From an uncultured Collinsella sp. (lineage in GTDB: Bacteria; Actinomycetota; Coriobacteriia; Coriobacteriales; Coriobacteriaceae): a DNA stretch of 14,833 bases. The notes below the pieces were generated by a model, which saw only the letters and a program-made list of their open reading frames with translations, searched no databases and was not told the origin of the DNA. Below, piece by piece: positions 1 through 6,673 of the stretch. How positions within the stretch are numbered: the first letter of the stretch is position 1; the number at the start of each line of letters is the position of its first letter. The position numbers and the translations under genes were made by a program. Location: the NCBI GenBank assembly GCA_900757205.1, contig CAAENA010000006.1, positions 1-14,833 of the forward strand, read 5' to 3'.

Positions 1-583
1 CCGACACAATCCGAACGGCTTTAACCTTGCGCACCTCGCCTCGAAGCACGCGCGATCGTCCATACGCATCGTTCTCAAAACGTGACACGCGACCGATAAC
101 ACGCACGTGCGCCCCGACCTTGAACTCACGGTCACACGATAGGCGAACCGTTGCCAAGTTCTTACCGTCCGCGCGTGCCTCGCAGGTATAGGAATACACG
201 TCGTCGTTTATGGATGGATCACCCTGCACGACAAACTCGAGGCCGCTTGCCGCTCGACCGTCGAGCGCCTTCGAGGCGCTGAGCACACCCACAGCCCACC
301 ACGCCGAGACGACCGCTCCCGCCACGAGACCGGCGGACGCGGCATACAGCCACCGCTTCAAAGGGGCAAGCCGCGCACAAGAGTGAGCCAGCACAACGAA
401 AACCGCTGCCGCAACGGGAATGGCCCATAGCGGCCCGACCGCCGTCGCCCGCTCCCTCAGCAGCGCATCAGCGGCTATGCTGAGCACCAAGGCGCAGCTC
501 ACGCACATGCCGGCACACAGGGCCATCGTCCACGGAATCAGGGGTCGCGGAGGCATCACGTGCTCGCGCTCGGTCGCGCTCAT
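1..583 (-). CDS. comEC: ComEC/Rec2-type DNA uptake channel protein, N-terminal part (runs off the window)
   Basis: ComEC proteins form the inner-membrane channel for single-stranded DNA uptake in natural transformation. The minus strand is open from an ATG at 583 to the window edge, about 194 codons. The translation starts MSATEREHVMPPRPLIPW and shows three hydrophobic stretches near residues 18-38, 49-66 and 74-92, then a hydrophilic region (roughly residues 100-190) rich in beta-type sequence, including VRVIGRVSRFEN. That layout fits the N-terminal membrane and OB-fold-like (DUF4131) region of ComEC. The ATG overlaps the comEA stop as ATGA, so the two are translationally coupled, the usual comEA-comEC order. 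The competence domain with its conserved membrane core lies outside the window, so the assignment rests on position plus N-terminal features. Confidence 0.82.
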   Translation of the reverse strand, partial: MSATEREHVMPPRPLIPWTMALCAGMCVSCALVLSIAADALLRERATAVGPLWAIPVAAAVFVVLAHSCARLAPLKRWLYAASAGLVAGAVVSAWWAVGVLSASKALDGRAASGLEFVVQGDPSINDDVYSYTCEARADGKNLATVRLSCDREFKVGAHVRVIGRVSRFENDAYGRSRVLRGEVRKVKAVRIVS

Positions 584-1293
584 ACGCAGATGCAATCTTT
601 GATTTTGGCAAGCTTCTTCTCGCCGATTCCCGACACACGCATCAGATCGTCAACCGAGGCGAAAGCACCGTTCTTTGTCCGCTCATCGATAATCGACTGG
701 GCCATGGAGGGGCCGATGCCCGAAAGCGTCTGCAGCTCTTCTGCGCTTGCCGTATTGATGTTTACTAGGCCTGTTGCGCCACTAACGCCCGACGATGCGG
801 AAGTCCCACCATCAACACCGGCTTCCGCAATGGACGCCTGCTGCTCCCCTACCGTTGGAACGTGAATTTTTTGTCCATCAGTGACCTTGGATGCACGATT
901 AAGCCCCGTAACGTCTGCTTCGGGCGCCAGTCCGCCGGCGGCATCAATCGCCTGAGCCACCCGCGCCCCGTCTTTGAGGCGATATACACCGGGTGACACC
1001 ACGGCGCCATCAACATCGACATAAACCTCTGCCGCGGCAGACGCCTTAGGCGAAGAGCCTTCGGATGTCTTTCCGCTCGAAGCATCGCCGGATCCCGGCT
1101 CCACTAACGTGCCCGAACCATCAGTGCGCTCAAACGACACACCGCCGGCACCGCCGCCAAGGTTCGCCATCGCCAGCCCACTCGCCATCGCAATGACGAC
1201 CAGTATCGCCATCACCACTGCCTTATGACCGAGCAGTTTGCCCGCCCAGCGGTCCATCTTTTTGACTCGTTCGTGTTGTTCGCGCTGCGCCAT
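580..1293 (-). CDS. comEA: ComEA-like DNA-binding competence protein (SLBB + helix-hairpin-helix)
   Basis: ComEA is a membrane-anchored receptor that binds incoming double-stranded DNA outside the membrane and hands it to ComEC. In 237 residues the order is: a short basic cytoplasmic tail, one transmembrane helix at about 24-45 (VVMAILVVIAMASGLAM), a Gly/Ser/Ala-rich linker, an SLBB beta-grasp domain at about 88-147 (VYVDVDGAVVSPGVYRL), a second linker, and paired helix-hairpin-helix motifs at 177-237 (VNINTASAEEL, LSGIGPSMAQSII, VSGIGEKKLAKIK). The ATG at 1293 was chosen because GGGAGG sits 7-8 bases upstream. The longer frame to 1371 lacks such a site and would add a sequence ComEA proteins do not need. 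The stop overlaps the comEC start by 4 bases. Confidence 0.93.
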   Translation of the reverse strand: MAQREQHERVKKMDRWAGKLLGHKAVVMAILVVIAMASGLAMANLGGGAGGVSFERTDGSGTLVEPGSGDASSGKTSEGSSPKASAAAEVYVDVDGAVVSPGVYRLKDGARVAQAIDAAGGLAPEADVTGLNRASKVTDGQKIHVPTVGEQQASIAEAGVDGGTSASSGVSGATGLVNINTASAEELQTLSGIGPSMAQSIIDERTKNGAFASVDDLMRVSGIGEKKLAKIKDCICV

Positions 1294-1350
1294 AGCAAAA
1301 CCTCCCAACACCATCGTGTCAGGAAAGGAGCTCCACAACAGCCACGCCCC

Positions 1351-1382
1351 AAAACCGGTTTTTGCGGTCAAACCAAAAACCG
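1351..1382. repeat. Overlapping inverted repeats upstream of comEA
   Basis: A perfect 12-base palindrome AAAACCGGTTTT (1351-1362) overlaps a 9-bp inverted repeat, CGGTTTTTG at 1356-1364 with CAAAAACCG at 1374-1382 around a 9-base loop. Only one of the two can pair at a time. They lie about 60-90 bases upstream of the comEA start, between it and the thiI terminator, where a comEA promoter or operator is expected. I could not find a convincing -35/-10 pair. The role is unknown: operator, leader hairpin or chance in a low-complexity A/C tract. Confidence 0.4.
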
Positions 1383-1462
1383 ACCAAAACCTTGCACAAA
1401 TCTGTCCATTTATTCAGGCACACGTCAGCAAATGAACGCTTAGCCGCAAAATGCCCAGATAG

Positions 1463-1496
1463 CAAAAGACCGACGATGCAGGCGCATCGTCGGTCT
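1463..1496 (-). terminator. Intrinsic terminator downstream of thiI
   Basis: A perfect 13-bp stem (AGACCGACGATGC at 1467-1479 with its complement at 1484-1496) encloses a 4-base loop. On the minus strand it is followed by TTTTGCT. It begins 10 bases after the thiI stop, so it should end the mihF-gmk-rpoZ-thiI transcript before comEA. Confidence 0.85.
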
Positions 1497-1506
1497 ATGC
1501 ACAAAT

Positions 1507-2751
1507 TTACTCGTAATCTTGGTAAATCTCACGCGGAGCAAGCTCCGAATGTTTGCGTTTTAAGGTCTTAGGGGCCTTATACGTGTTGCTCTCGAAGTCG
1601 ATGTACTCGGTCTGCTTGAGCAGGCGCTCGATCATCTCCTCATGATCGAACAACTCCCAGGCCTCATGCACGGCATCGAGTTTAGCGTGCGTCTCGGGTC
1701 GGCGCGGCATAAACAGCGTGCAGCAGTCGGGAGCGGCCTCAGTCGAGATATCGAACGTACCGATCTCCTCAGCACGCGCGATGATCTCCTGCTTGTCCGA
1801 ACCGATGAGAGGACGGAACACGGGGATCTTCACGGCCTCGTTGACGGCCATGATGTTCTCAAGCGTTTGGGAGGCAACCTGCCCAAGCGATTCGCCCGTA
1901 ACGATGGCCTTGGCGCCCTCGATGCGCGCAATGCGCTCGGCAACCGAATACATAATGCGACGATACATGATCACACGCAGGTTGCTGGGGCAGGTGACCG
2001 AAATCTCACGCTGGCAGTCGCCAAACGGCACCACGTACAGGCGGCCGATCTGGACACCCGGCTCAAGCGCACGGATGATGTCCTGCACCAAATACTCGCT
2101 CGTATCAGGCGTCTGCGGACGACCGGAGAAATGCACCGGCACGCACACCGCGCCGCGACGCGCGAGCATCCAGGTCGCCACCGGAGAATCGATACCCGAC
2201 GACAGCAGCGTCACGACCTTGCCGGCAGAACCCACCGGCAGACCGCCCACGCCGCGCTCGGAGCGCGCGTACACATAAACGCTACCCTGGACCACCAGTA
2301 CGTGCACCATCACATCGGGGTCGTGCATTTGAACCTTTTTATCGGGGAAGGCCTCACACAGTACCTCGCCCACCTGACGATTAATATCGATCGAGGTGAG
2401 CTCATAGTCGGTATTGGAGCGCTTGGCGTGCACCTTAAACGAATCGAAGGAACCAAACTCGCGCAGTGCCTTCACGGCGGCGGCGCAGTACTCCTGCGGG
2501 TCGCGGTTGGTGTGATACGCCATAGACACACGGGCAACGCCGGGGACGGTGCAAATGACACGCGCCGCCTCGTCGGCCTGATGCTCGTTAAAGGTCACGA
2601 GGATATAACCGGAAATTCGAGACACGGCGTTCACGGAAAAGGCGGCCAAGGCCGCCTTGATGTTATCCATGAGGATATGCTCAAAATGTGCGCGGTTCTT
2701 GCCCTTCAGTCCAACCTCGTGATAGTGGACCAGGCAGACGCGAGCCGCCAT
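1507..2751 (-). CDS. thiI: tRNA 4-thiouridine synthetase ThiI
   Basis: ThiI adenylates U8 of tRNA and inserts sulfur to make 4-thiouridine; in many bacteria it also supplies sulfur for the thiamine thiazole. The 414-residue protein has the N-terminal ferredoxin-like start (VHYHEVGLKGKNR), a THUMP domain at about 60-165 and an ATP-pyrophosphatase domain from about 178. The PP-loop reads SSGIDSPVA (184-192), where SGGIDSPVA is usual, so the first glycine is serine. Later landmarks are GESLGQVASQTLENI and PDCCTLFMP. There is no C-terminal rhodanese domain, as in the shorter form common in Gram-positives, so the persulfide must come from a partner. The ATG follows the rpoZ TAA with no gap (TAAATG), pointing to coupled translation. 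A hairpin terminator follows. Confidence 0.96.
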   Translation of the reverse strand: MAARVCLVHYHEVGLKGKNRAHFEHILMDNIKAALAAFSVNAVSRISGYILVTFNEHQADEAARVICTVPGVARVSMAYHTNRDPQEYCAAAVKALREFGSFDSFKVHAKRSNTDYELTSIDINRQVGEVLCEAFPDKKVQMHDPDVMVHVLVVQGSVYVYARSERGVGGLPVGSAGKVVTLLSSGIDSPVATWMLARRGAVCVPVHFSGRPQTPDTSEYLVQDIIRALEPGVQIGRLYVVPFGDCQREISVTCPSNLRVIMYRRIMYSVAERIARIEGAKAIVTGESLGQVASQTLENIMAVNEAVKIPVFRPLIGSDKQEIIARAEEIGTFDISTEAAPDCCTLFMPRRPETHAKLDAVHEAWELFDHEEMIERLLKQTEYIDFESNTYKAPKTLKRKHSELAPREIYQDYE

Positions 2752-3033
2752 TTAGGCTTCAGCAACCTTGTGGCCGAGCGCCTTCTCGTAACGGGCCTCG
2801 TCGTAAGAGATGTCACCGTCGACAATCTCGTCCATAGCCATCGAGATGGTATCGGCACCGGAAAGCCCGATGGTGATGTCATCGACATCCTGGACGGCAA
2901 GCACGCGGTTGTGCTGGCCACGCAGCATGCTATTGATGTCGCAGGCGCGCTTGGAGGCAAGCGAAGCGAGCAGGAAGCGGTTGTGATCGGTCTTCTCCAG
3001 AAGATCGTCAATGCAAGGCTTTACAACGGACAC
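2752..3033 (-). CDS. rpoZ: DNA-directed RNA polymerase omega subunit
   Basis: Omega is the small subunit that helps fold and hold the beta-prime subunit. The 93-residue product carries the family core LLASLASKRACDINSML near residues 21-37 and an acidic C-terminal half. The start is GTG at 3033, 5 bases after the gmk stop, with AAGGATCTGAGG just upstream overlapping the end of gmk. The gmk-rpoZ order is the usual one. Omega sequences are short and weakly conserved, so the assignment leans on the core motif and on gmk beside it. Confidence 0.93.
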   Translation of the reverse strand: MSVVKPCIDDLLEKTDHNRFLLASLASKRACDINSMLRGQHNRVLAVQDVDDITIGLSGADTISMAMDEIVDGDISYDEARYEKALGHKVAEA

Positions 3034-3038
3034 GGACC

Positions 3039-3608
3039 TCAGATCCTTTCATGCATATCGAGAACGCGAACGAGTTCATCGGTCGCGCGGTCGAGATCGT
3101 CATTCACCACGACGTCGTCGTAGCGGTCGGCAAGGGCAAGCTCATCGGCGGCGTTTGCCATACGCAGCTCAATCGTCTCGGGCGTCTCGGTACCGCGACC
3201 GACTAGACGCTCGCGGAGCACCTCAAGCGAAGGCGGCTTGATAAAGATCAGCACGGCCTCGGGGAAACGCTCCTTCACCTGCAGGGCGCCCTGGACATCG
3301 ATCTCCAAAATCAGAGACGAGCCCGAGGCGAGCTTGGATGTGACCTCGCTCACCAACGTGCCGTAGCAGTTACCGTGGACCTCGGCCCACTCAACAAACT
3401 CACCGTTTGCCACGCGGCGGTCGAACTCCTCGCGCGTCAGAAAAAAGTAGTTGACGCCGTCGACCTCACCTTTGCGCGGTGCTCGCGTGGTAGCCGAAAC
3501 CGTCAGACACAGGTTCGAGCGGCGCTCGCGCACACGAGTGACGAGCGTACCCTTGCCTGCGCCTGACGGTCCAGAAATCACAAAGAGCTTGGAATCCTGA
3601 GCGCTCAC
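3039..3608 (-). CDS. gmk: Guanylate kinase
   Basis: Guanylate kinase converts GMP and ATP to GDP and ADP in the cytoplasm. The 189-residue protein is of normal length. It shows the Walker A loop GPSGAGKG at 13-20, the GMP-binding region (SATTRAPRKGEVDGVNYFF, then GEFVEWAEVHGNCYGT), and the ILEIDVQGALQVK segment. The start is GTG at 3608, directly after the mihF stop (TAAGTG). No strong ribosome-binding site is visible, so translation probably depends on ribosomes finishing mihF. Confidence 0.97.
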   Translation of the reverse strand: MSAQDSKLFVISGPSGAGKGTLVTRVRERRSNLCLTVSATTRAPRKGEVDGVNYFFLTREEFDRRVANGEFVEWAEVHGNCYGTLVSEVTSKLASGSSLILEIDVQGALQVKERFPEAVLIFIKPPSLEVLRERLVGRGTETPETIELRMANAADELALADRYDDVVVNDDLDRATDELVRVLDMHERI

Positions 3609-3917
3609 TTATTTGGTCAGCTGCTCGAGGAGCTGCTCGCGCTGACGGACGCCGAGGCCCTGGACGCGACGAGTAGCGGAGATACCGAGCTCCTCCATGA
3701 TCTTGGCGGCCTTGGCCTTGCCATAACCAGGGAGAGACTCGATGAGGGTGGAAACCTTCATGCGGGAAGCGATGGGGTCATCGGAGTTGAGCACGGACTC
3801 GAGGGACTTCTCGCCCTTCTTGATCTGCTCGCGAAGCTCAGCGCGGGCGTGACGTGCGGCGGCAGCCTTCTCAAGAGCCTGCTTGCGCTGCTCGTCGGTA
3901 AGCTGAGGGAGTGCCAT
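3609..3917 (-). CDS. mihF: Integration host factor, actinobacterial type (mIHF)
   Basis: mIHF is a nucleoid-associated DNA-binding protein of actinobacteria, unrelated in fold to the alpha/beta IHF of enterobacteria. The 102-residue protein starts MALPQLTDEQRKQAL and has a basic helical N-terminal half. A helix-two-turn-helix region follows at about 53-90 (LIESLPGYGKAKAAKIMEEL, then ISATRRVQGLG), the typical mIHF signature. The ATG at 3917 was chosen over an upstream in-frame TTG at 3929 because GGAGG lies 7 bases before it. It is first in a run with gmk, rpoZ and thiI, and the mihF-gmk-rpoZ order is widespread in actinobacteria. Confidence 0.95.
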   Translation of the reverse strand: MALPQLTDEQRKQALEKAAAARHARAELREQIKKGEKSLESVLNSDDPIASRMKVSTLIESLPGYGKAKAAKIMEELGISATRRVQGLGVRQREQLLEQLTK

Positions 3918-3961
3918 TCGTACCTCCAAATAGTTGGGTTATATCTGATTCAATAATTGGC

Positions 3962-3970
3962 ATTTTAGCA
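3962..3970 (-). promoter_or_regulatory. Extended -10 promoter candidate for mihF-gmk-rpoZ-thiI
   Basis: On the minus strand this reads TGCTAAAAT: TG, one base, then TAAAAT, an extended -10 element. Transcription would start near 3955, about 38 bases before the mihF ATG. There is no good -35 hexamer at 17 bases, which extended -10 promoters tolerate. The same TGCTA-start arrangement occurs upstream of rpmB and adhE in this window. Confidence 0.55.
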
Positions 3971-4053
3971 CGTAGAACGTACAAAATGCCTAATCGCGGC
4001 TCCATAGGTTAGACGATACCCGCAAAAAGTGCAATATACTGCGCCCAAAGTTA

Positions 4054-4111
4054 AGCCCCTGACCTGCGATTCCACACAAAGGATGGGAAAGTTTACGCAG
4101 GCACAGGGGCT
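4054..4111. other. Two-part stem-loop between pyrF and mihF (terminator or small structured RNA)
   Basis: AGCCCCTG (4054-4061) pairs with CAGGGGCT (4104-4111), and CCTGCG (4063-4068) pairs with CGCAGG (4096-4101). A small 1 x 2 internal loop separates the helices, and the terminal loop is 27 bases. It lies about 45 bases beyond the pyrF stop, so a role in ending the pyr transcript is the simplest reading. However, the minus-strand 3' side (TTAACTTTGGG) is a poor U-tract. The plus-strand 3' side (ATTTTGTGC) is better, and a TATACT hexamer lies just upstream on that strand at 4035-4040. Confidence 0.5.
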
Positions 4112-4156
4112 ATTTTGTGCTAATGAGACCCAAAAGTGGTGACTTAGGGGAATCTT

Positions 4157-4873
4157 TTACGCGACGTTTTCGACCAGCTCGGCGACGATGGCGTCAAAGG
4201 CGGCAACCGGATCGTCGGCACCGGTGATGGGACGGCCCACCACAATGTGGCTTGCGCCACGCTCGATAGCCTGGGAAGGCGTCGCCACGCGGGACTGGTC
4301 ACCAAGGGCGGCACCCACCGGACGTACACCCGGAGTCACGATCAGGGCATCAGGACCCAGCAGCTCACGCATGTCGTGAGCCTCCATCGGTGAGCACACG
4401 ATGCCATCGATGCCGTTGGCCTGAGCAAGCTTTGCCAAGCGGGCGGCCTCCTCGGCCACGGGAGACTCGACGCCGATCTCGCTCAAGGCATCCTGATTCA
4501 TGCTCGTGAGCACGGTGATGGCGACGAGCTTGGCGCGGTCCTCACGCGCCTCCTCGGCACCCTCGCGGCAGGCAGCGAGCATAGCACCCGAGCCCAGGCC
4601 GTGGACCGAAAGCAGGTCGGCACCGGCAAGCGAGGCCGAGCGGGCAGCGCCGCGCACCTGATGCGGAATGTCATGGAACTTAAGGTCGAGGAAGACCTTA
4701 AAGCCAAGGTCCTTAAAGGTCTTGACGATCTGGGGACCCTCAGCGTAATAGAGCGTCATGCCGACCTTGAGCCAGGCGGCATGGCCCGAAAGCTCGTGGG
4801 CGAGCTCGAGCGCGCGCTCACGGTCGCAGTCGAGGGCGACGATAACACGGTCGCGGGCATCATTCTCTAGCAT
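4157..4873 (-). CDS. pyrF: Orotidine 5'-phosphate decarboxylase
   Basis: PyrF decarboxylates OMP to UMP, the last step of de novo pyrimidine synthesis. The 238-residue TIM-barrel protein begins with the strand RVIVALDCD. It has LKVGM with the substrate lysine near 36, and the catalytic DLKFHDIP at 63-70 with its Asp-Lys-Asp set. It ends with the phosphate-binding segments VTPGVRPVG and IVVGRPITGADDP, which mark the short PyrF class I. The ATG at 4873 overlaps the end of pyrD by 7 bases. This is the last gene of the pyr run; a 239-base gap separates it from mihF. Confidence 0.97.
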   Translation of the reverse strand: MLENDARDRVIVALDCDRERALELAHELSGHAAWLKVGMTLYYAEGPQIVKTFKDLGFKVFLDLKFHDIPHQVRGAARSASLAGADLLSVHGLGSGAMLAACREGAEEAREDRAKLVAITVLTSMNQDALSEIGVESPVAEEAARLAKLAQANGIDGIVCSPMEAHDMRELLGPDALIVTPGVRPVGAALGDQSRVATPSQAIERGASHIVVGRPITGADDPVAAFDAIVAELVENVA

Positions 4874-5790
4874 TCGAAAGCACCCACCAGCTCGTTGATG
4901 TCCTTTACGCCCTGGGACTCGGCCCAGGCCTCGAGCTCATGCGCGATCTTAAGCGAAGCGCACGGATCGACGAAGTTGGCCATGCCGACCGACACGCAGG
5001 TGGCGCCGGCCAGGATAAACTCAGCCGCATCCTCGCCAGTCATGACACCGCCGACACCGTTGATGGGGATATCGACGGCCTGGGCAACCTCCCAGACCAT
5101 GCGCACGGCGATGTGGTGGCACAGCGGGCCCGAAAGGCCGCCCTTAGGCTTGGCCACGCGGGACTTGCGGGTATGGACGTCGATGGCCATGCCCTGGATG
5201 GAGTTGATGACCGAAAGGCCGTCGGCGCCGGCAGCCTCGAGGGCCTTGGCGATCTCGGCGACGTTGACCGGCGCCATCTTCACGAACAGCGGCTTATCGG
5301 TCACCTTGCGGCAGGCAGCCATAACGGAAGAGGCGCCCTCGGGCGTGGAGCCCATGGCGGCACCGCCGGCGGCGATGTTGGGGCAGCTCACGTTGATCTC
5401 GTAGCCGGCAGCCCAGGGGCACAGCTCGACATACATCTCGAGTGCGCGGACAAACTCGTCAACGGAGTGACCGGCAACCTGACAGATGACCTGGCAGCCG
5501 TCCTTGGACAGCTGTTCGAGCCACGGACCGGACTCGCGGGCAAAGGCGGCCACGCCGGGGTTCTGAAGACCCACGGAGTTGATCATACCGCCGGGAATCT
5601 CGGCCATGCGGGGCGCGGGATTGCCGGGCCAGGGCTCGGCAGCGCAACCCTTGGTGGTGATGGCGCCCAGCTGGGAAACATCAAAGAAGTTCTGGAACTG
5701 CCAACCGTAGCCAAAGGTACCGGCTGCGGTGTTAATGGGGTTCTGCATCTTGACGCCGCCGAAATCGACGGCCATGTTCACGGTACCCAC
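4867..5790 (-). CDS. pyrD: Dihydroorotate dehydrogenase, class 1B catalytic subunit
   Basis: PyrD oxidises dihydroorotate to orotate with FMN. In class 1B it works as a complex with PyrK, which passes electrons to NAD+. The protein has the FMN-binding start FGGVKMQNPI, TTKG with the FMN-contacting lysine near 47, NSVGLQNPG, and the active-site EINVSCPN at 131-138 with Cys136 as the base. GGVGGVMTGEDAAEFILAG forms the C-terminal FMN phosphate site. The GTG at 5790 was chosen (307 residues): it overlaps the pyrK stop as TAGTG and has GGTGGT about 6 bases upstream. An ATG at 5775 is the alternative. The open frame extends to 5838, but that part overlaps pyrK. Confidence 0.95.
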   Translation of the reverse strand: MGTVNMAVDFGGVKMQNPINTAAGTFGYGWQFQNFFDVSQLGAITTKGCAAEPWPGNPAPRMAEIPGGMINSVGLQNPGVAAFARESGPWLEQLSKDGCQVICQVAGHSVDEFVRALEMYVELCPWAAGYEINVSCPNIAAGGAAMGSTPEGASSVMAACRKVTDKPLFVKMAPVNVAEIAKALEAAGADGLSVINSIQGMAIDVHTRKSRVAKPKGGLSGPLCHHIAVRMVWEVAQAVDIPINGVGGVMTGEDAAEFILAGATCVSVGMANFVDPCASLKIAHELEAWAESQGVKDINELVGAFEC

Positions 5791-6581
5791 TAGAAGACCA
5801 CCACCTTGGAAGCATCGAACACGGGGCCGCACATACAAGCACCCTTCATACCGTCAACCGTCTCGACATTGCAGGTGTTGCAGGCGCCAAAGCCACAGCT
5901 CATCATGCGCTCGAGCGACACCTCGCAGTACACACCGGCCTCGGCGGCAGCGGCGGCGACCTTCTTCATCATGACGGCGGGGCCGCAGCTGGCGACGTAG
6001 TCGTAGCCGCCCTCTCCAAGCAGCTCGGCTGCCGGATCGGTGCAAAAACCGTGCGTGCCGAGCGAACCGTCGTCGGTGCACACGTTAACCGTGGCGCCCA
6101 GCGCACGGAACTCATCGACACCCACGACTTTGGAAGCGGTGCCAAAGCCCAGGCACACGTCCACATCAACACCCTGCTCGGCAAGCATGCCGGCAAGACA
6201 CAGCACAGGCGGAACGCCGATGCCGCCGGCGACGAGCAGTGCCTTCCTGGTGCCCTCGGGTACCATCCAGCCACGGCCACCGGGGCCCAACAGGTTAGAG
6301 GTGGAGCCAGGGCCCATCTGAGACAAACGGCGGGTATCGTCGCCCACGACGGCGTACCACAGCTCGACGGTGCCGGCCTCGGCGTCGGCGCGATAGAAGC
6401 TCAGGGGCACGCGAAGCAGCGAGGAGGCATCGCCGGGCACGGCAATGTTCACAAACTGACCGGGCTTGAGCGCACTTGCAAGCTTGGGGGCCGAGATTAC
6501 GAGCGAGAAGATGCCGTCGGCGATCTCCCGGTTCGAGACGACCTCGAAGTCGTGCATGCGTGCAGTGGAAGGTGTGGGCAT
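5790..6581 (-). CDS. pyrK: Dihydroorotate dehydrogenase B, FAD/[2Fe-2S] electron transfer subunit
   Basis: PyrK takes electrons from FMN in PyrD through a [2Fe-2S] cluster and FAD to NAD+. The 263-residue protein shows the FAD-binding RVPLSF near 57-62, a pyridine-nucleotide loop AGGIGVPPV at about 118-126, and C-terminal cluster cysteines Cys229-x4-Cys234-x2-Cys237 and Cys249, in MSCGFGACNTCN and GACMCGPVF. An extra cysteine, Cys251, sits two residues after the last ligand. GGAG lies 5 bases before the ATG. The gene follows pyrC after a 92-base gap with a terminator-like hairpin, and ends in a one-base overlap with pyrD. Confidence 0.96.
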   Translation of the reverse strand: MPTPSTARMHDFEVVSNREIADGIFSLVISAPKLASALKPGQFVNIAVPGDASSLLRVPLSFYRADAEAGTVELWYAVVGDDTRRLSQMGPGSTSNLLGPGGRGWMVPEGTRKALLVAGGIGVPPVLCLAGMLAEQGVDVDVCLGFGTASKVVGVDEFRALGATVNVCTDDGSLGTHGFCTDPAAELLGEGGYDYVASCGPAVMMKKVAAAAAEAGVYCEVSLERMMSCGFGACNTCNVETVDGMKGACMCGPVFDASKVVVF

Positions 6582-6615
6582 AGACGCTCCAATCCCCCAT
6601 GCGGTTGCATGGTCT

Positions 6616-6653
6616 AAACGAACAGAAAGCGCGGCACCGCAAGGGCGCCGCGC
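6616..6653 (-). terminator. Terminator-like hairpin inside the pyr operon (pyrC-pyrK gap)
   Basis: On the minus strand, GCGCGGC (6653-6647) pairs with GCCGCGC (6635-6629), and inner GCC/GGT adds three pairs including a G-U. The 3' side continues TTTCTGTTCGTTT. It lies 21-45 bases after the pyrC stop and before the pyrK ribosome-binding site. It could reduce transcription into pyrKDF or end a fraction of pyrRBC transcripts. The broken U-tract suggests partial termination. Confidence 0.55.
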
Positions 6654-6673
6654 ACAAAAGCGATAAGGCTATG

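Noticed and set aside
1642..3123. 493-codon plus-strand frame across thiI, rpoZ and gmk
   Set aside because: It spans three well-supported minus-strand genes. The product is His/Arg/Gly-rich and matches no family pattern.
4939..5793. 284-codon plus-strand frame opposite pyrD
   Set aside because: Antisense shadow of pyrD with no domain features.
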